The position numbers and the translations under genes were made by a program. Below, one piece after another: positions 10,439 to 19,368 of a stretch of 39,612 nt of DNA. The notes beneath the pieces are model-generated. The model was not told the origin of the DNA. It ran no database searches and saw only the letters and a list, made by a program, of their open reading frames with translations. The stretch lies in contig NZ_NHMK01000004.1 of assembly GCF_002198095.1 (NCBI RefSeq), positions 1 through 39,612 on the forward strand, given 5' to 3'. The stretch's first letter is position 1. Each line of letters begins with the position of its first letter. Origin of the DNA: Deinococcus indicus. Its GTDB lineage: Bacteria > Deinococcota > Deinococci > Deinococcales > Deinococcaceae.

Positions 10439-11733
10439 GTCTCGACTGTAGCGCCGCGACGCTGTGCCAGAGCGAGACCAAGCAGGAACCACGCTATCGG
10501 TGCAAACCGGATCACCTCAGGCCAGGTCAACAAGTAGACGCCGTAAGCGACCAGACAGGCGGACAGAACCGGTGCTGTCGTCCATGCGTTCCAGATGCCA
10601 TACCCCAATAATAGCGTGAACAACACGGCTGCGGGAATGCCATAAGTCAGCGCATAGTCGAGATACTCATTGTGAACCTTATTCACAGGGAGAAAGAACC
10701 ACTGCTTCTCGCCTGTCGGCAAGGTCAGAATGAAACTGGGAGGAGCATTTACACCGAAATCTCTCCGCTCTGCACGGACATGCGCAGGTGCCCCCCCCTC
10801 TGCGAGCAACTCTTGATCAGAACGCTCTGCCATCACCTTCCATAGTGCATTCCCACCCCAACCCAACAGAGGGCGTTCGGTGATTCCTATAAGGGCTGAG
10901 CGGTATAGGACTGTGCGGCCAGAGTTGTTCGTAATAATGGCTGTAGGCGAGTCGCCCGAAAAAGATCGTGTGGTGGTGTTGGGTAGAAAAAAGGCTGGTG
11001 CTAGCGAGAGTGCTATTCCAGCAGACAGCACCAAGATGACCTTCAATGTAAGTTGACGGGTGATCCATAGAATGCATGCGCCTGCCAGTCCTGCAATCCA
11101 TGCGCCTCGAGTCATTGTTGCGCTTAGACCCCACGTCACAATGATCAGCCCCGCATAAGACCACAGACCTGGACGGTTTCTCGCTACCCAGATACTGAGA
11201 GGCAGGAGTAGTGCTAGCGCGCCGCCCATATAACCCCGATTGCCCAGGGTGCCACCTCCCACCGTGGCAGAAGTGCCGGCAAGATCGATTCCAAGTACTC
11301 CGACGATCTCGAGCTGCTGTAAAATGGCCGTGAGTGACAGAACGGCTGCGCCAGTGGCCAGATAAAGAAAAGTTCTTTGGGTGGAAATTTGAGAAGCTAT
11401 GGTAATGCCAGCTAGGGATACCGCTAAGTAAACCAAGTGCATGACGATTCCATCCCCGCGATTCGGGGCACCCATCCACGTGGCTCCAGCATCATTCCAA
11501 TTCCAGATGCCCGCCAACAGAAATACTATGAAAAAAATTACAATAAATTTAAAGGAACATAATTTTCTAAAATTTCCACTCAAGAAAATTAAAGTAAGAA
11601 TTGAAGGCAATAGAATAAGGTAAATCCACCGGATTTTTGGAATAAGATATATCGATTCGGTATTCAAAAATAGCCCCGGATCTATGATCAGGGGCAGCGC
11701 TATCAAAATAGCCAAAAACATCTTGGGGTTCAC
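10435..11733 (-). CDS. Wzy/O-antigen-ligase-like membrane protein, probable pilin O-glycosyltransferase
   Basis: A 432-residue integral membrane protein with about 10-12 hydrophobic segments and a large loop near the C-terminus holding VNKVHNEYLDYALTYGIPAA. That is the HN...E/G signature of the Wzy_C family (O-antigen ligases, PglL/TfpO/PilO oligosaccharyltransferases). GGNALWK and the DFGVNAPPS region form part of the same loop. The gene lies directly after two type IV pilin genes, and the family member at such a place is often the pilin glycosyltransferase. I choose the GTG that overlaps the pilin TGA (GTGA); an ATG 12 nt later is possible. The 5' third is visibly AT-rich, a sign of transfer. 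Confidence 0.78.
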   Translation of the reverse strand: MNPKMFLAILIALPLIIDPGLFLNTESIYLIPKIRWIYLILLPSILTLIFLSGNFRKLCSFKFIVIFFIVFLLAGIWNWNDAGATWMGAPNRGDGIVMHLVYLAVSLAGITIASQISTQRTFLYLATGAAVLSLTAILQQLEIVGVLGIDLAGTSATVGGGTLGNRGYMGGALALLLPLSIWVARNRPGLWSYAGLIIVTWGLSATMTRGAWIAGLAGACILWITRQLTLKVILVLSAGIALSLAPAFFLPNTTTRSFSGDSPTAIITNNSGRTVLYRSALIGITERPLLGWGGNALWKVMAERSDQELLAEGGAPAHVRAERRDFGVNAPPSFILTLPTGEKQWFFLPVNKVHNEYLDYALTYGIPAAVLFTLLLGYGIWNAWTTAPVLSACLVAYGVYLLTWPEVIRFAPIAWFLLGLALAQRRGATVET

Positions 11734-12176
11734 GGGATGTTGGCGCCACCCAGACCAGTAGAAGAAAAAGGCGTCGCTCCAATTGCATCTTTTTCGAGGG
11801 ACTGATCGGTTATCGTGAAAACCTCTTTCCCCCTTGAATCCCACAAATCAATTGTATATGTATGCTTCATATTAGAAGGGCTTGAGCGATCTTTATAATA
11901 GAGGTATGGAGTTTTGCAAGTTGCATTAATGCCATCAGTCGATCTATTTATCTGATTTGCCCCTGAACCAACAAGCATATATTCTTTAGAGTCTATCATG
12001 CTGATCCCTTGCACTGTTTGGATGCTTTTGGCGCATGCGCTTGCGCCAGTGTCATAAGCTCTTTTCTGTGCTCCTAGAAGAAATGGTAGAAGTGTGCCGG
12101 ACAGTATACCAATAACTGCTATTGTGATTAGGAACTCGATGAGCGTGAAGCCCTGTATTTTCCTAGCTTTATTCAT
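11730..12176 (-). CDS. Type IV pilin-like protein, AT-rich second copy
   Basis: A 148-residue prepilin. Leader MNKARKIQG, then the cleavage site G/F and the N-methylation motif FTLIEFLITIAVIGILSG with Glu at mature position 5. LLGAQKRAYDTGASACAKSI is almost identical to the neighbouring pilin, but the C-terminal half (tyrosine-rich YLYYKDRSSPS, Cys in TCKTPYL) differs. GGAAG lies 5-6 nt before the chosen ATG. Two Cys may form a disulfide. The codon usage is AT-rich, unlike the flanking chromosome. It lies after the terminator of the main pilin, so its expression may depend on read-through. Confidence 0.88.
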   Translation of the reverse strand: MNKARKIQGFTLIEFLITIAVIGILSGTLLPFLLGAQKRAYDTGASACAKSIQTVQGISMIDSKEYMLVGSGANQINRSTDGINATCKTPYLYYKDRSSPSNMKHTYTIDLWDSRGKEVFTITDQSLEKDAIGATPFSSTGLGGANIP

Positions 12177-12186
12177 AGTCTTCCAT

Positions 12187-12226
12187 AAAAACAAGAGAGT
12201 GGACATCAAGTCCACTCTCTTGTTGA
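12187..12226 (-). terminator. Terminator between the two pilin genes
   Basis: AACAAGAGAGTGGAC (12190-12204) and GTCCACTCTCTTGTT (12210-12224) form a perfect 15-bp stem with a 5-nt loop. On the minus strand it is followed by TTTTTATGG. It follows the GC-rich pilin stop and precedes the second pilin, so it probably limits transcription into the second pilin and ligase. Confidence 0.88.
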
Positions 12227-12235
12227 ATCCTAAGC

Positions 12236-12658
12236 TTAGCTACCGGCGAGGGAGCTGGGGGTGATGGTGTAGGTTTTCACGCCGCGCTGGTCTTTGACCG
12301 TGATGGTGTAGGTAGAGCCGCTGGGGGTGCCAGTGGTCGCAATGACAATGTCGCCCTTGCTGCAACCGCTGCTGATGCCGTCAACACCCGTGCCGGTTCC
12401 AGCGATGCTGCCGTCAGCGATGGTAGGAGCAGCATCCGTGGTGCCCGCCGCTTTGGAGATCGTGAAGTAACCCTGCTTGTCGATCTGCGTGGTTGCCTGC
12501 GCAGTCTGAATGCTCTTGGCGCAGGCTTGGGCGCCGGTGTCGTACGCGCGTTTCTGGGCGCCGAGCAGGTTGGGGATCAGGACGGCGGCCAGAATGCCGA
12601 TGATGGCGATGACGATGAGCAGCTCGATGAGGGTGAAGCCCTGGGTGCTGTTTTTCAT
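12236..12658 (-). CDS. Type IV major pilin-like protein
   Basis: A 140-residue prepilin. Short leader MKNSTQG, cleavage G/F, and the classical FTLIELLIVIAIIGILAAVL helix with Glu5. The globular part has two Cys (ACAKSIQ and GCSKGD), a Gly/Thr-rich loop, and C-terminal beta strands (YTITVKDQRGVKTYTIT). The last residue is Ser (SSLAGS). AGGAGA lies 6 nt before the ATG, giving a strong ribosome site. It codes for a surface fibre subunit, exported and cleaved by the prepilin peptidase. Downstream are a terminator, a second pilin and a ligase-like gene. Confidence 0.93.
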   Translation of the reverse strand: MKNSTQGFTLIELLIVIAIIGILAAVLIPNLLGAQKRAYDTGAQACAKSIQTAQATTQIDKQGYFTISKAAGTTDAAPTIADGSIAGTGTGVDGISSGCSKGDIVIATTGTPSGSTYTITVKDQRGVKTYTITPSSLAGS

Positions 12659-13091
12659 GGTGTTCTCCTGGGTGCGGCGGGTCCGGATAAGGGATGTATG
12701 GTCCGGTTCTGCCTGCGTATGGCGGTGGCAGGTGCGGGTGTCTCCCGTCCTTGCTGTGTTCAGAGTACGGTTGTGTTTCTCACAGGAGTCTTACGGAATT
12801 GCGTGTCATGGAACAGTGTCGCCCTGTGTGCCGGATGGGCATTTTCCGCTGCTGGGTCATGCTTTTTCGGGATTTTTGTACGTGGGGATTGCTCTGTAAG
12901 GGTTTGTGAGAATCGGCTGTAGGGGGCGTGGGGTGCTATGCTGCTGGGCAGTTCAGCCGGGGCGGCTTGGTGGCCCTGGCGAATGGGACGCCTGGTGTCC
13001 CCACACTTACTTGAATTTGTGGTCGCGTGCGCGGCGCTGGGCTTCCTGCGGGGGCCAGGGCGTGCGCCGCGTGCCGGAAGAGAGGCTTGTC

Positions 13092-14437
<1,346 letters not shown>

Positions 14438-14438
<1 letters not shown>

Positions 14439-15118
14439 TGGCGGAGGATCAGGCGAAGGTGGCAGGTCAGGCGGGCGGGCAGCGCAGGCGCAGGCGGCGG
14501 CGGGGCGGGAGTGCTCCGGCGCAGGCCCGGCCGGGTCAGGTGACGAACACGACGGCGGTGCCCACGCCGGCCGCGCCGAGCAAGCGCGGGCAGAAGCGGC
14601 CGCTGGCGGATCCGCGGATCGGGGTGGGGTGCATCGTGTTGCGCGGCGACGAGATCCTGCTGGTGCGGGAGCGGGGCCGCTGGTCGCTGCCCAAGGGCGG
14701 CCTGGAGTCCGGTGAGCTGGTGCAGGACGGCGCGCGCCGCGAGACGTTCGAGGAGACGGGGCTGGTCGTGGAGTTGCGGGACCTGGCGTTCATCGTGGAG
14801 TTCCAGGCGGTGACGTGGGGCCATCATCTGCAGTTCTTCTACACGGGCCGCGAGGTGGGCGGGAAGCTGGAGCCGCGCGATCCGGACCGGGACGTGCAGG
14901 AGGCGCGGTTCGTGCCGATCCGGCAGTTGCGGGAGTTCATCCGGTTCCGGCCGCGGCTGGTGGCGCTGGAGACGTGGTTGCGGGAGCGTCGGCCCCGGCA
15001 TTTCGTGTTCAACCTGGATAAGGAACCGGCGATGCTGCGCAGGCGGCGCCGGGTGGGTGATCCGCTGCCGGGTGGGCGCGTGCCGGAACCCGAGTTCAGT
15101 GACGAGCCTGACCTGTAG
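14438..15118 (+). CDS. Nudix hydrolase
   Basis: A 226-residue protein with an Arg-rich, low-complexity N-terminal 50 residues (RRRRRRR) and a Nudix domain from about residue 58. The Nudix box GGLESGELVQDG...RRETFEETGL matches GX5EX7REUXEEXGU except Thr at the U position. The family cleaves nucleoside diphosphates linked to another group; the substrate is unknown. Deinococcus has many Nudix enzymes. The ATG overlaps the dnaB stop (TAATG), so translation is coupled to the helicase. The basic tail may bind nucleic acid or simply be disordered. Confidence 0.88.
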
Positions 15119-15209
15119 GAACGGGTCGCGGGGCCACAGGTGGAAGGGGGGCGGCGTGCCGGCAGGTGGGGGCGCCGCCCTCGCCCTCGTTGTCGGCGCT
15201 GTCCGGGAT

Positions 15210-15237
15210 TTGACACCCGGCCTCTCTCTGTTATCAT
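15210..15237 (+). promoter_or_regulatory. Consensus vegetative promoter of the zinc-ribbon gene
   Basis: TTGACA (15210-15215) and TATCAT (15232-15237) are spaced by 16 bp. The -10 box is 6 nt from the ATG at 15244, so transcription would start at or next to the A of the start codon. It is one of the clearest -35/-10 pairs in the window. Confidence 0.8.
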
Positions 15238-15243
15238 CAGAAT

Positions 15244-15450
15244 ATGAAGCGTCCATTACGTAAGGAGGCCGATCCGTTGCCGTCCAGCGGACGCGGGCTC
15301 ATGCATGTCTGTCCCCACTGCGCCGCTCCCCTGACCCTGCACGACCTACGCGACGGTGACCAGGGCTACTGGTGCCATCCCTGCGGGCGGGGCCACCGCG
15401 CCAGCAACCCGCCCCTGAACGCCCTGCGGCGCCTGCCCCAGACCGGCTGA
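15244..15450 (+). CDS. Small zinc-ribbon protein
   Basis: A 68-residue protein. CPHCAAPLTLHD and WCHPCGRGH give a CxxC...CxxC zinc ribbon in the second half, so it probably binds Zn. Two starts compete. The ATG at 15244 is 6 nt after a TATCAT -10 box, giving a leaderless mRNA. Within the frame, AAGGAGG (15262-15268) sits 8 nt before a TTG at 15277, giving a protein 11 residues shorter from the same mRNA. Both keep the zinc ribbon. The function is unknown; Zn ribbons often bind nucleic acid or partner proteins. Confidence 0.78.
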   Translation: MKRPLRKEADPLPSSGRGLMHVCPHCAAPLTLHDLRDGDQGYWCHPCGRGHRASNPPLNALRRLPQTG

Positions 15451-15480
15451 CCGGCAGGCCGATGCTCTATGCTGCGGGGT

Positions 15481-16206
15481 ATGACGCAGCAGTTCCCGCC
15501 CGCGACCGGCCCCCAGGTGACCCTCGGGGAGGTGCTGAACGGACAGGTGATCGCCGTCACCAGCGCCGACCAGGGCTACGGACGCACCATCAGCGCCGCC
15601 CTGGCCCGCGCCGGGGCCAGCGTCGTCCTGATCGGCAACAACAGCGAAACCCTGGCCGCCGCCGCCAGCCAGCTCGAACACGCCGGCGGTCACGCCATCC
15701 CCATGAAAGCCGACGTGGGCGTTCCCCTCGACTGGATCAGCGCCTACACCCGCATCATGGAGATTTTCGGCGTGCTGCACGGCACAGTCCACCTGGCCGA
15801 CAAACGCGCGCACACCGAATTCACGTCCCTGACCGAGAACGAGTGGATGGACCTGTTCAACTGCAACGTGAAGAGCAGTGTCGCCATCGCGCAGGTCATC
15901 CGGCGCCGCCAGCCCGGCTCGTGGCTGACCATCGTCGGCCCGCACCTCGACGAGCGCGGCCTTCAGGTCCACCCGCAACGCGGCGCCCTGCGCGGACTGG
16001 TCGAGCAGGCCCACACCGAGGACCTGCGCCTGAACCTGCTGCTGCCGGGCCGCGCCAGCAGCGGCGACGACACCCTGGACCGCCCGCTGAGCGCCGCCGT
16101 GCTGGCCCTCGCCACGCCCGGCATGACGCACCTGCGCGGCAACGTCATGGACGTCCCCATGCCGCCCGTTCCGACCATCCGCGCCCGGGACGCCTACCCG
16201 CTGTGA
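15481..16206 (+). CDS. Degenerate short-chain dehydrogenase/reductase-like protein
   Basis: A 241-residue protein with an SDR-like Rossmann fold: VIAVTSADQGYGRTISAALA at the cofactor site, ADVGVPLDWISAYT, HGTVHLAD in place of the NNAG region, and MDLFNCNVKSSVAIAQ. The usual TGxxxGxG is TSADQGYG, and the Ser-Tyr-x3-Lys catalytic set is not visible: TIVGPHLDERG and VHPQRGALRGLVE take the place of the Ser and YxxxK segments. It may be a non-catalytic SDR homologue. TATGCT (15468-15473) lies 7 nt before the ATG, so it is probably leaderless. nrdR starts 70 bp downstream on the same strand. Confidence 0.78.
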   Translation: MTQQFPPATGPQVTLGEVLNGQVIAVTSADQGYGRTISAALARAGASVVLIGNNSETLAAAASQLEHAGGHAIPMKADVGVPLDWISAYTRIMEIFGVLHGTVHLADKRAHTEFTSLTENEWMDLFNCNVKSSVAIAQVIRRRQPGSWLTIVGPHLDERGLQVHPQRGALRGLVEQAHTEDLRLNLLLPGRASSGDDTLDRPLSAAVLALATPGMTHLRGNVMDVPMPPVPTIRARDAYPL

Positions 16207-16276
16207 ACCGCGCGCCCGTCAGCCCGCCCGCGCCCCGCACGGCGCCCGGAGTGCCGAGCGCCCGGCCGGGGGCCGC

Positions 16277-16783
16277 GTGAGGTGCCCGTACTGCTCGGCG
16301 CCCGACAGCAAGGTCGTGAACTCCCGGCCCAGTGACGACGGCGCCAGCATCCGCCGCCGCCGCGAGTGCCTGAACTGCGTCCGGCGCTTCACGACCTACG
16401 AACGCGCGCAGCTCGAACCGCTGATGGTCGTCAAGCGCAGCGGCCCGCGCGAGGCCTTCAACCCGGACAAGCTGCTGCGCGGCCTGACGCTCGCCAGCGA
16501 GAAACGCCCGGTCGATCCGGCCGCGCTGCGCGCCTTCGCGTACGGGTTCGAGGACGAGGTGCAGACCGCCGAGATTCCCGCCACCGAGATCGGCCGCCGC
16601 GCCATGACCTTCCTGCGGCCCCTGGACGACGTCGCGTACATCCGCTTCGCGTCCGTGTACCGGGATTTCGACAGCCTGGAACGCTTCATCGAGGAGATCC
16701 GGGGCCTCAAGGGCCGCGAGGACAGCCCCGCCCAGGACGACGCCCCCGCTCCCACCCCGGACGGAAACGGCACTCCCAGCTGA
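16277..16783 (+). CDS. nrdR: Transcriptional repressor NrdR
   Basis: A 168-residue repressor of ribonucleotide reductase genes that senses ATP/dATP. The N-terminal zinc ribbon has CPYC and CLNC, with KVVNSRPSDDGASIRRRREC between; the ATP-cone follows, with VVKRSGPREAFNPDKLLRGL and YIRFASVYRDFDSLERF. The C-terminal about 25 residues are a disordered Pro/Asp tail. The start is GTG (GTG AGG TGC CCG) and places Cys at residue 3, as usual. Likely targets include nrdJ in this window, which has a palindrome over its promoter. Confidence 0.96.
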   Translation: MRCPYCSAPDSKVVNSRPSDDGASIRRRRECLNCVRRFTTYERAQLEPLMVVKRSGPREAFNPDKLLRGLTLASEKRPVDPAALRAFAYGFEDEVQTAEIPATEIGRRAMTFLRPLDDVAYIRFASVYRDFDSLERFIEEIRGLKGREDSPAQDDAPAPTPDGNGTPS

Positions 16784-16795
16784 ACGGGGGGGACG

Positions 16796-17416
16796 TCAGC
16801 TGCGGCTGGGGCCGCCCGCCTCGGCGGGGCGGGGCACGGCCGGAATCTCGTTGGCGGGCGTGTGCCCACGGACGTCGCGCAGCATCTCGCGGATCACGGC
16901 GAAATCCGCCTCGATATCCCCGGTCGGGGTGACGTACCCGATCACGCCGACCTGGCGGCGTTTCCAGTCCAGCGCCGTGATCCCGATCGGCACCCTGGCC
17001 TCCAGCGCCATGTAGTAGAAACCGGTCTTCCAGTACTGCCCGGCGCTGCGCGTGCCTTCCGGCGCGACGACCATCATCAGCTCCTTCTCCCGCTCGATGA
17101 TCTCCACGACGGCGTCCACGAAGTTCCCGCCGGCGCGGCGGCGATCCAGGGCGATGCCGCCCACCGCGCGCATGAACACCCCCAGCGGGAACGTGAACAG
17201 CTCCCGTTTCGCCACGAAATGCACCGGCGAGCGCGTCGCCCAGGTCCAGAAGATGCCGGGCCAGAAGTCCAGGTTATGGGTGTGCGGCGCCGCTGCCCCC
17301 ACGAACTTCAGGCTGGGCGGCGGTTCCAGGACGGGCGTCCACCCCGCCAGACGCATGAGCGCCAGCGCGAGACGGGAACCGAGGGTGTGCTGCTGACCGG
17401 GCCAGAGAGGAGACAT
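16796..17416 (-). CDS. PlsC-type phospholipid acyltransferase
   Basis: A 206-residue protein of the 1-acyl-glycerol-3-phosphate acyltransferase superfamily. HTHNLD is the catalytic HX4D motif, APEGTRS is the glycerophosphate-binding EGTR motif, and VPIGITALDW resembles the third block. Membrane-associated, acting on acyl-CoA or acyl-ACP and a lysolipid or a related acceptor. TATACT (minus strand, 17425-17430) lies 8 nt before the ATG, which supports MSPLWPG as the start rather than the upstream in-frame ATG. It converges with nrdR with only 12 bp between stops. Confidence 0.85.
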   Translation of the reverse strand: MSPLWPGQQHTLGSRLALALMRLAGWTPVLEPPPSLKFVGAAAPHTHNLDFWPGIFWTWATRSPVHFVAKRELFTFPLGVFMRAVGGIALDRRRAGGNFVDAVVEIIEREKELMMVVAPEGTRSAGQYWKTGFYYMALEARVPIGITALDWKRRQVGVIGYVTPTGDIEADFAVIREMLRDVRGHTPANEIPAVPRPAEAGGPSRS

Positions 17417-17527
17417 GACCTTGAAGTATAGAAACACCGCCCATCACGGAATTCTGACCGGGACGCGGTGCAGCGCAGGAAGCGGCGCCCGCCGCCGGTC
17501 AGGCGGTCCGGGCCTCCGGCCGGCACG

Positions 17528-17623
17528 TCAGCGGCCGCGCCGCTCGCGTGCCGAGGGACGCTCCTGCCACGCGGCAAGCAGCAGGGAAATCACGATGACC
17601 AGCCCAGCCAGAAGTAATTCCAT
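17528..17623 (-). CDS. 31-residue single-pass membrane peptide
   Basis: A short frame beginning MELLLAGLVIVISLLLAAW and ending in a basic, polar tail (QERPSARERRGR). One transmembrane helix with a positive C-terminal side. AAGGAG lies 8-10 nt before the ATG, a good ribosome site, and a -35/-10 pair is found about 100 bp upstream. Short single-pass peptides like this often act as regulators or subunits of membrane complexes; the KdpF type is one comparison but without sequence proof. It is read in the same direction as the EVE gene, after it. Confidence 0.6.
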   Translation of the reverse strand: MELLLAGLVIVISLLLAAWQERPSARERRGR

Positions 17624-17721
17624 GAGGTATTCTCCTTGTCTTCATCTGACGTGAGGGTCACGGACGGCGCCGCCACTGTGAAAAAACCCTCCACGTGCAT
17701 TGATCTGTGTCTGAACGACTG

Positions 17722-17751
17722 ACTCTACCCCCGCCCGCCGCGCAGTGTCAA
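17722..17751 (-). promoter_or_regulatory. Candidate promoter of the 31-residue membrane peptide
   Basis: On the minus strand TTGACA (17746-17751) and TAGAGT (17722-17727) are spaced by 18 bp and point towards 17623. This predicts a 5' leader of about 90 nt that includes AAGGAG. The region lies just after the EVE gene stop. Confidence 0.5.
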
Positions 17752-17763
17752 AGCACACCCCCG

Positions 17764-18249
17764 TCAGTCCAGCAGGCCCCCCACGTCCTCCAGACTCAGG
17801 CCCGCCGCGTCCAGCGTCGCCCAGAACGCCCCGGCCTCCACCGGCAGCACACTCAGGCGTGAGCCCCGGCGGGTCAGCGCCGACCCCTCCCACTCCGGCA
17901 GGGTCCGCAGGGTATCCAGCGGCACCACCTGCGGGAACGCCACCAGCGGCTCCACATCCACCATGCTCCAGCGCGGCGCCTCCACCGCAGACTTCGGATC
18001 GAAATACGCGCTGGACGGATCGAACTGAAGGTCATCCGGGTACGCCGCGCGGCAGACGCGCGCCACGCCCGCCACCCCCGGCGGCCGCGCGTTCGAATGG
18101 TAGAACAGGCACAGGTCCCCCTCACGCATGTCACGCAGAAAATTCCGCGCCTGATAATTCCGCACGCCATTCCACGGCTCGCGCCGCACCCGCACCAGAT
18201 CAGGAAAACCGAACACATCCGGCTCGGACTTGAGTAACCAGAAACGCAT
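17764..18249 (-). CDS. EVE domain-containing protein (THYN1-like)
   Basis: A 161-residue protein made of one EVE domain: the N-terminal MRFWLLKSEPDVFGF, WNGVRNYQARNFLRDMREGDL, CLFYHSN and GVAGVARVCRAAYPD are typical. The EVE fold is a PUA-like module that binds modified bases in RNA or DNA in characterised relatives. It is probably a small cytosolic nucleic-acid binding protein. TAGGCT (minus strand, 18257-18262) lies 7 nt before the ATG, so a leaderless mRNA is likely. The function in this organism is unknown. Confidence 0.92.
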   Translation of the reverse strand: MRFWLLKSEPDVFGFPDLVRVRREPWNGVRNYQARNFLRDMREGDLCLFYHSNARPPGVAGVARVCRAAYPDDLQFDPSSAYFDPKSAVEAPRWSMVDVEPLVAFPQVVPLDTLRTLPEWEGSALTRRGSRLSVLPVEAGAFWATLDAAGLSLEDVGGLLD

Positions 18250-18267
18250 GAAAGGCAGCCTAGAGCA

Positions 18268-19368
18268 TCACCCGCCCGGCTGATCCGTGACCAGCGGCGG
18301 CAGTGGGATGGGTTTCTCACCCTGGAAGCTCACCGTCATGCCACCCCAGCTGTAGCCGTCCGTGTCGTTAGGGACGTGATCCAGCGGCATGATCGCCACG
18401 TACATGCCACGTGGCGGTGTCCCTTTCTTTTCGGTGGACGTTCCGCCCAACCATGCGCTGTCACGTTCCGGATCCACCCGCAGCCGGTACAGAACACTCC
18501 ACTCGTTGAGCTGGAGGGGCCGGTGGGCCGTCATGATGCCGTTCTCGCTGTCCGGTGGCACGACCCTGACAGCAGTAGTCGGAGGTTGCGTGCTCAGGTG
18601 GTCTTTGACTACGTTGAGGCGCACGCTGGGGTTCGCGCAGGCGCCGACGATCATGCCGCCCGGCCCGCTGCGATAATGGGCGCCCGAGTTCTCGAAGGGT
18701 GAGGGCAGGCTGTACCCGGTCTTGTAGATGCCGCTGCGTTCCTGGCCGTCGCAGGTCATGCGCCACGCACTCAGGAGAACGCGTTCCTGATACCGGTAAC
18801 TACCGGGAATGCGGCCAGTGAAGTTCTGCTCCTCGGTATTCACGAGGTCGTTCGTGAACAGACTGACCTGCTCAGGTCTGTACTTGTCCTCGGTGCTGGA
18901 GACCGTCACGTACAGCACGGCCTTCGTGCCGCGCGGGTAGGTGAGGGTCACGCCCTGGTACGTGCCGCGCGGAGCGTCCTTGTCGCTGAACAGCGCGTTC
19001 ACGTCCCGCTGGTTCATGGCTCCGAACTGCGCGCCCTCGCGTGGCGGCAGCCACTCGCGGTACGCGGTCCAGCCCAGGCCGCCCACCAGCAGCGCGGCCA
19101 GCGTGAGCCACCCTGCGCGGTGCGTGAAGGCGTGCCCGATCAATCCCCGGTTGACGGGGTGCGGGTCGCCCATGCCGCGCACGGCGAGGTACTCGGCTTC
19201 CTCGGGGGAGAAGCCGTGCGCCTGATGCTCCTGCATGCGTTCGGTCAGGTGCGCGCGGAGTTCGGCAGCGGCGTCCAGACGTTCGGCGCGGGGCAGGCCG
19301 CGCGTGGCGTGGTGGATGTATGCGTCGGCGCTCAGGGGGTGGCGCGGGCGGGGCAGGCGTCGGGTCAC
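18268..19368 (-). CDS. HAAS-domain membrane-anchored protein, PadR partner
   Basis: A 366-residue protein. The first about 70 residues (ADAYIHHATRGLPRAERLDAAAELRAHL) are the HAAS/permease-prefix type of helical region found beside PadR regulators. One membrane helix follows (WLTLAALLVGGLGW), then a large extracytoplasmic domain of about 250 residues rich in beta structure, with two Cys (MTCDGQE and GACANPS) and no motif I recognise. The GTG start overlaps the PadR TGA (GTGA), so they are co-expressed and coupled. Known HAAS proteins sit next to PadR-type repressors and may be their regulated targets. Confidence 0.82.
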   Translation of the reverse strand: MTRRLPRPRHPLSADAYIHHATRGLPRAERLDAAAELRAHLTERMQEHQAHGFSPEEAEYLAVRGMGDPHPVNRGLIGHAFTHRAGWLTLAALLVGGLGWTAYREWLPPREGAQFGAMNQRDVNALFSDKDAPRGTYQGVTLTYPRGTKAVLYVTVSSTEDKYRPEQVSLFTNDLVNTEEQNFTGRIPGSYRYQERVLLSAWRMTCDGQERSGIYKTGYSLPSPFENSGAHYRSGPGGMIVGACANPSVRLNVVKDHLSTQPPTTAVRVVPPDSENGIMTAHRPLQLNEWSVLYRLRVDPERDSAWLGGTSTEKKGTPPRGMYVAIMPLDHVPNDTDGYSWGGMTVSFQGEKPIPLPPLVTDQPGG

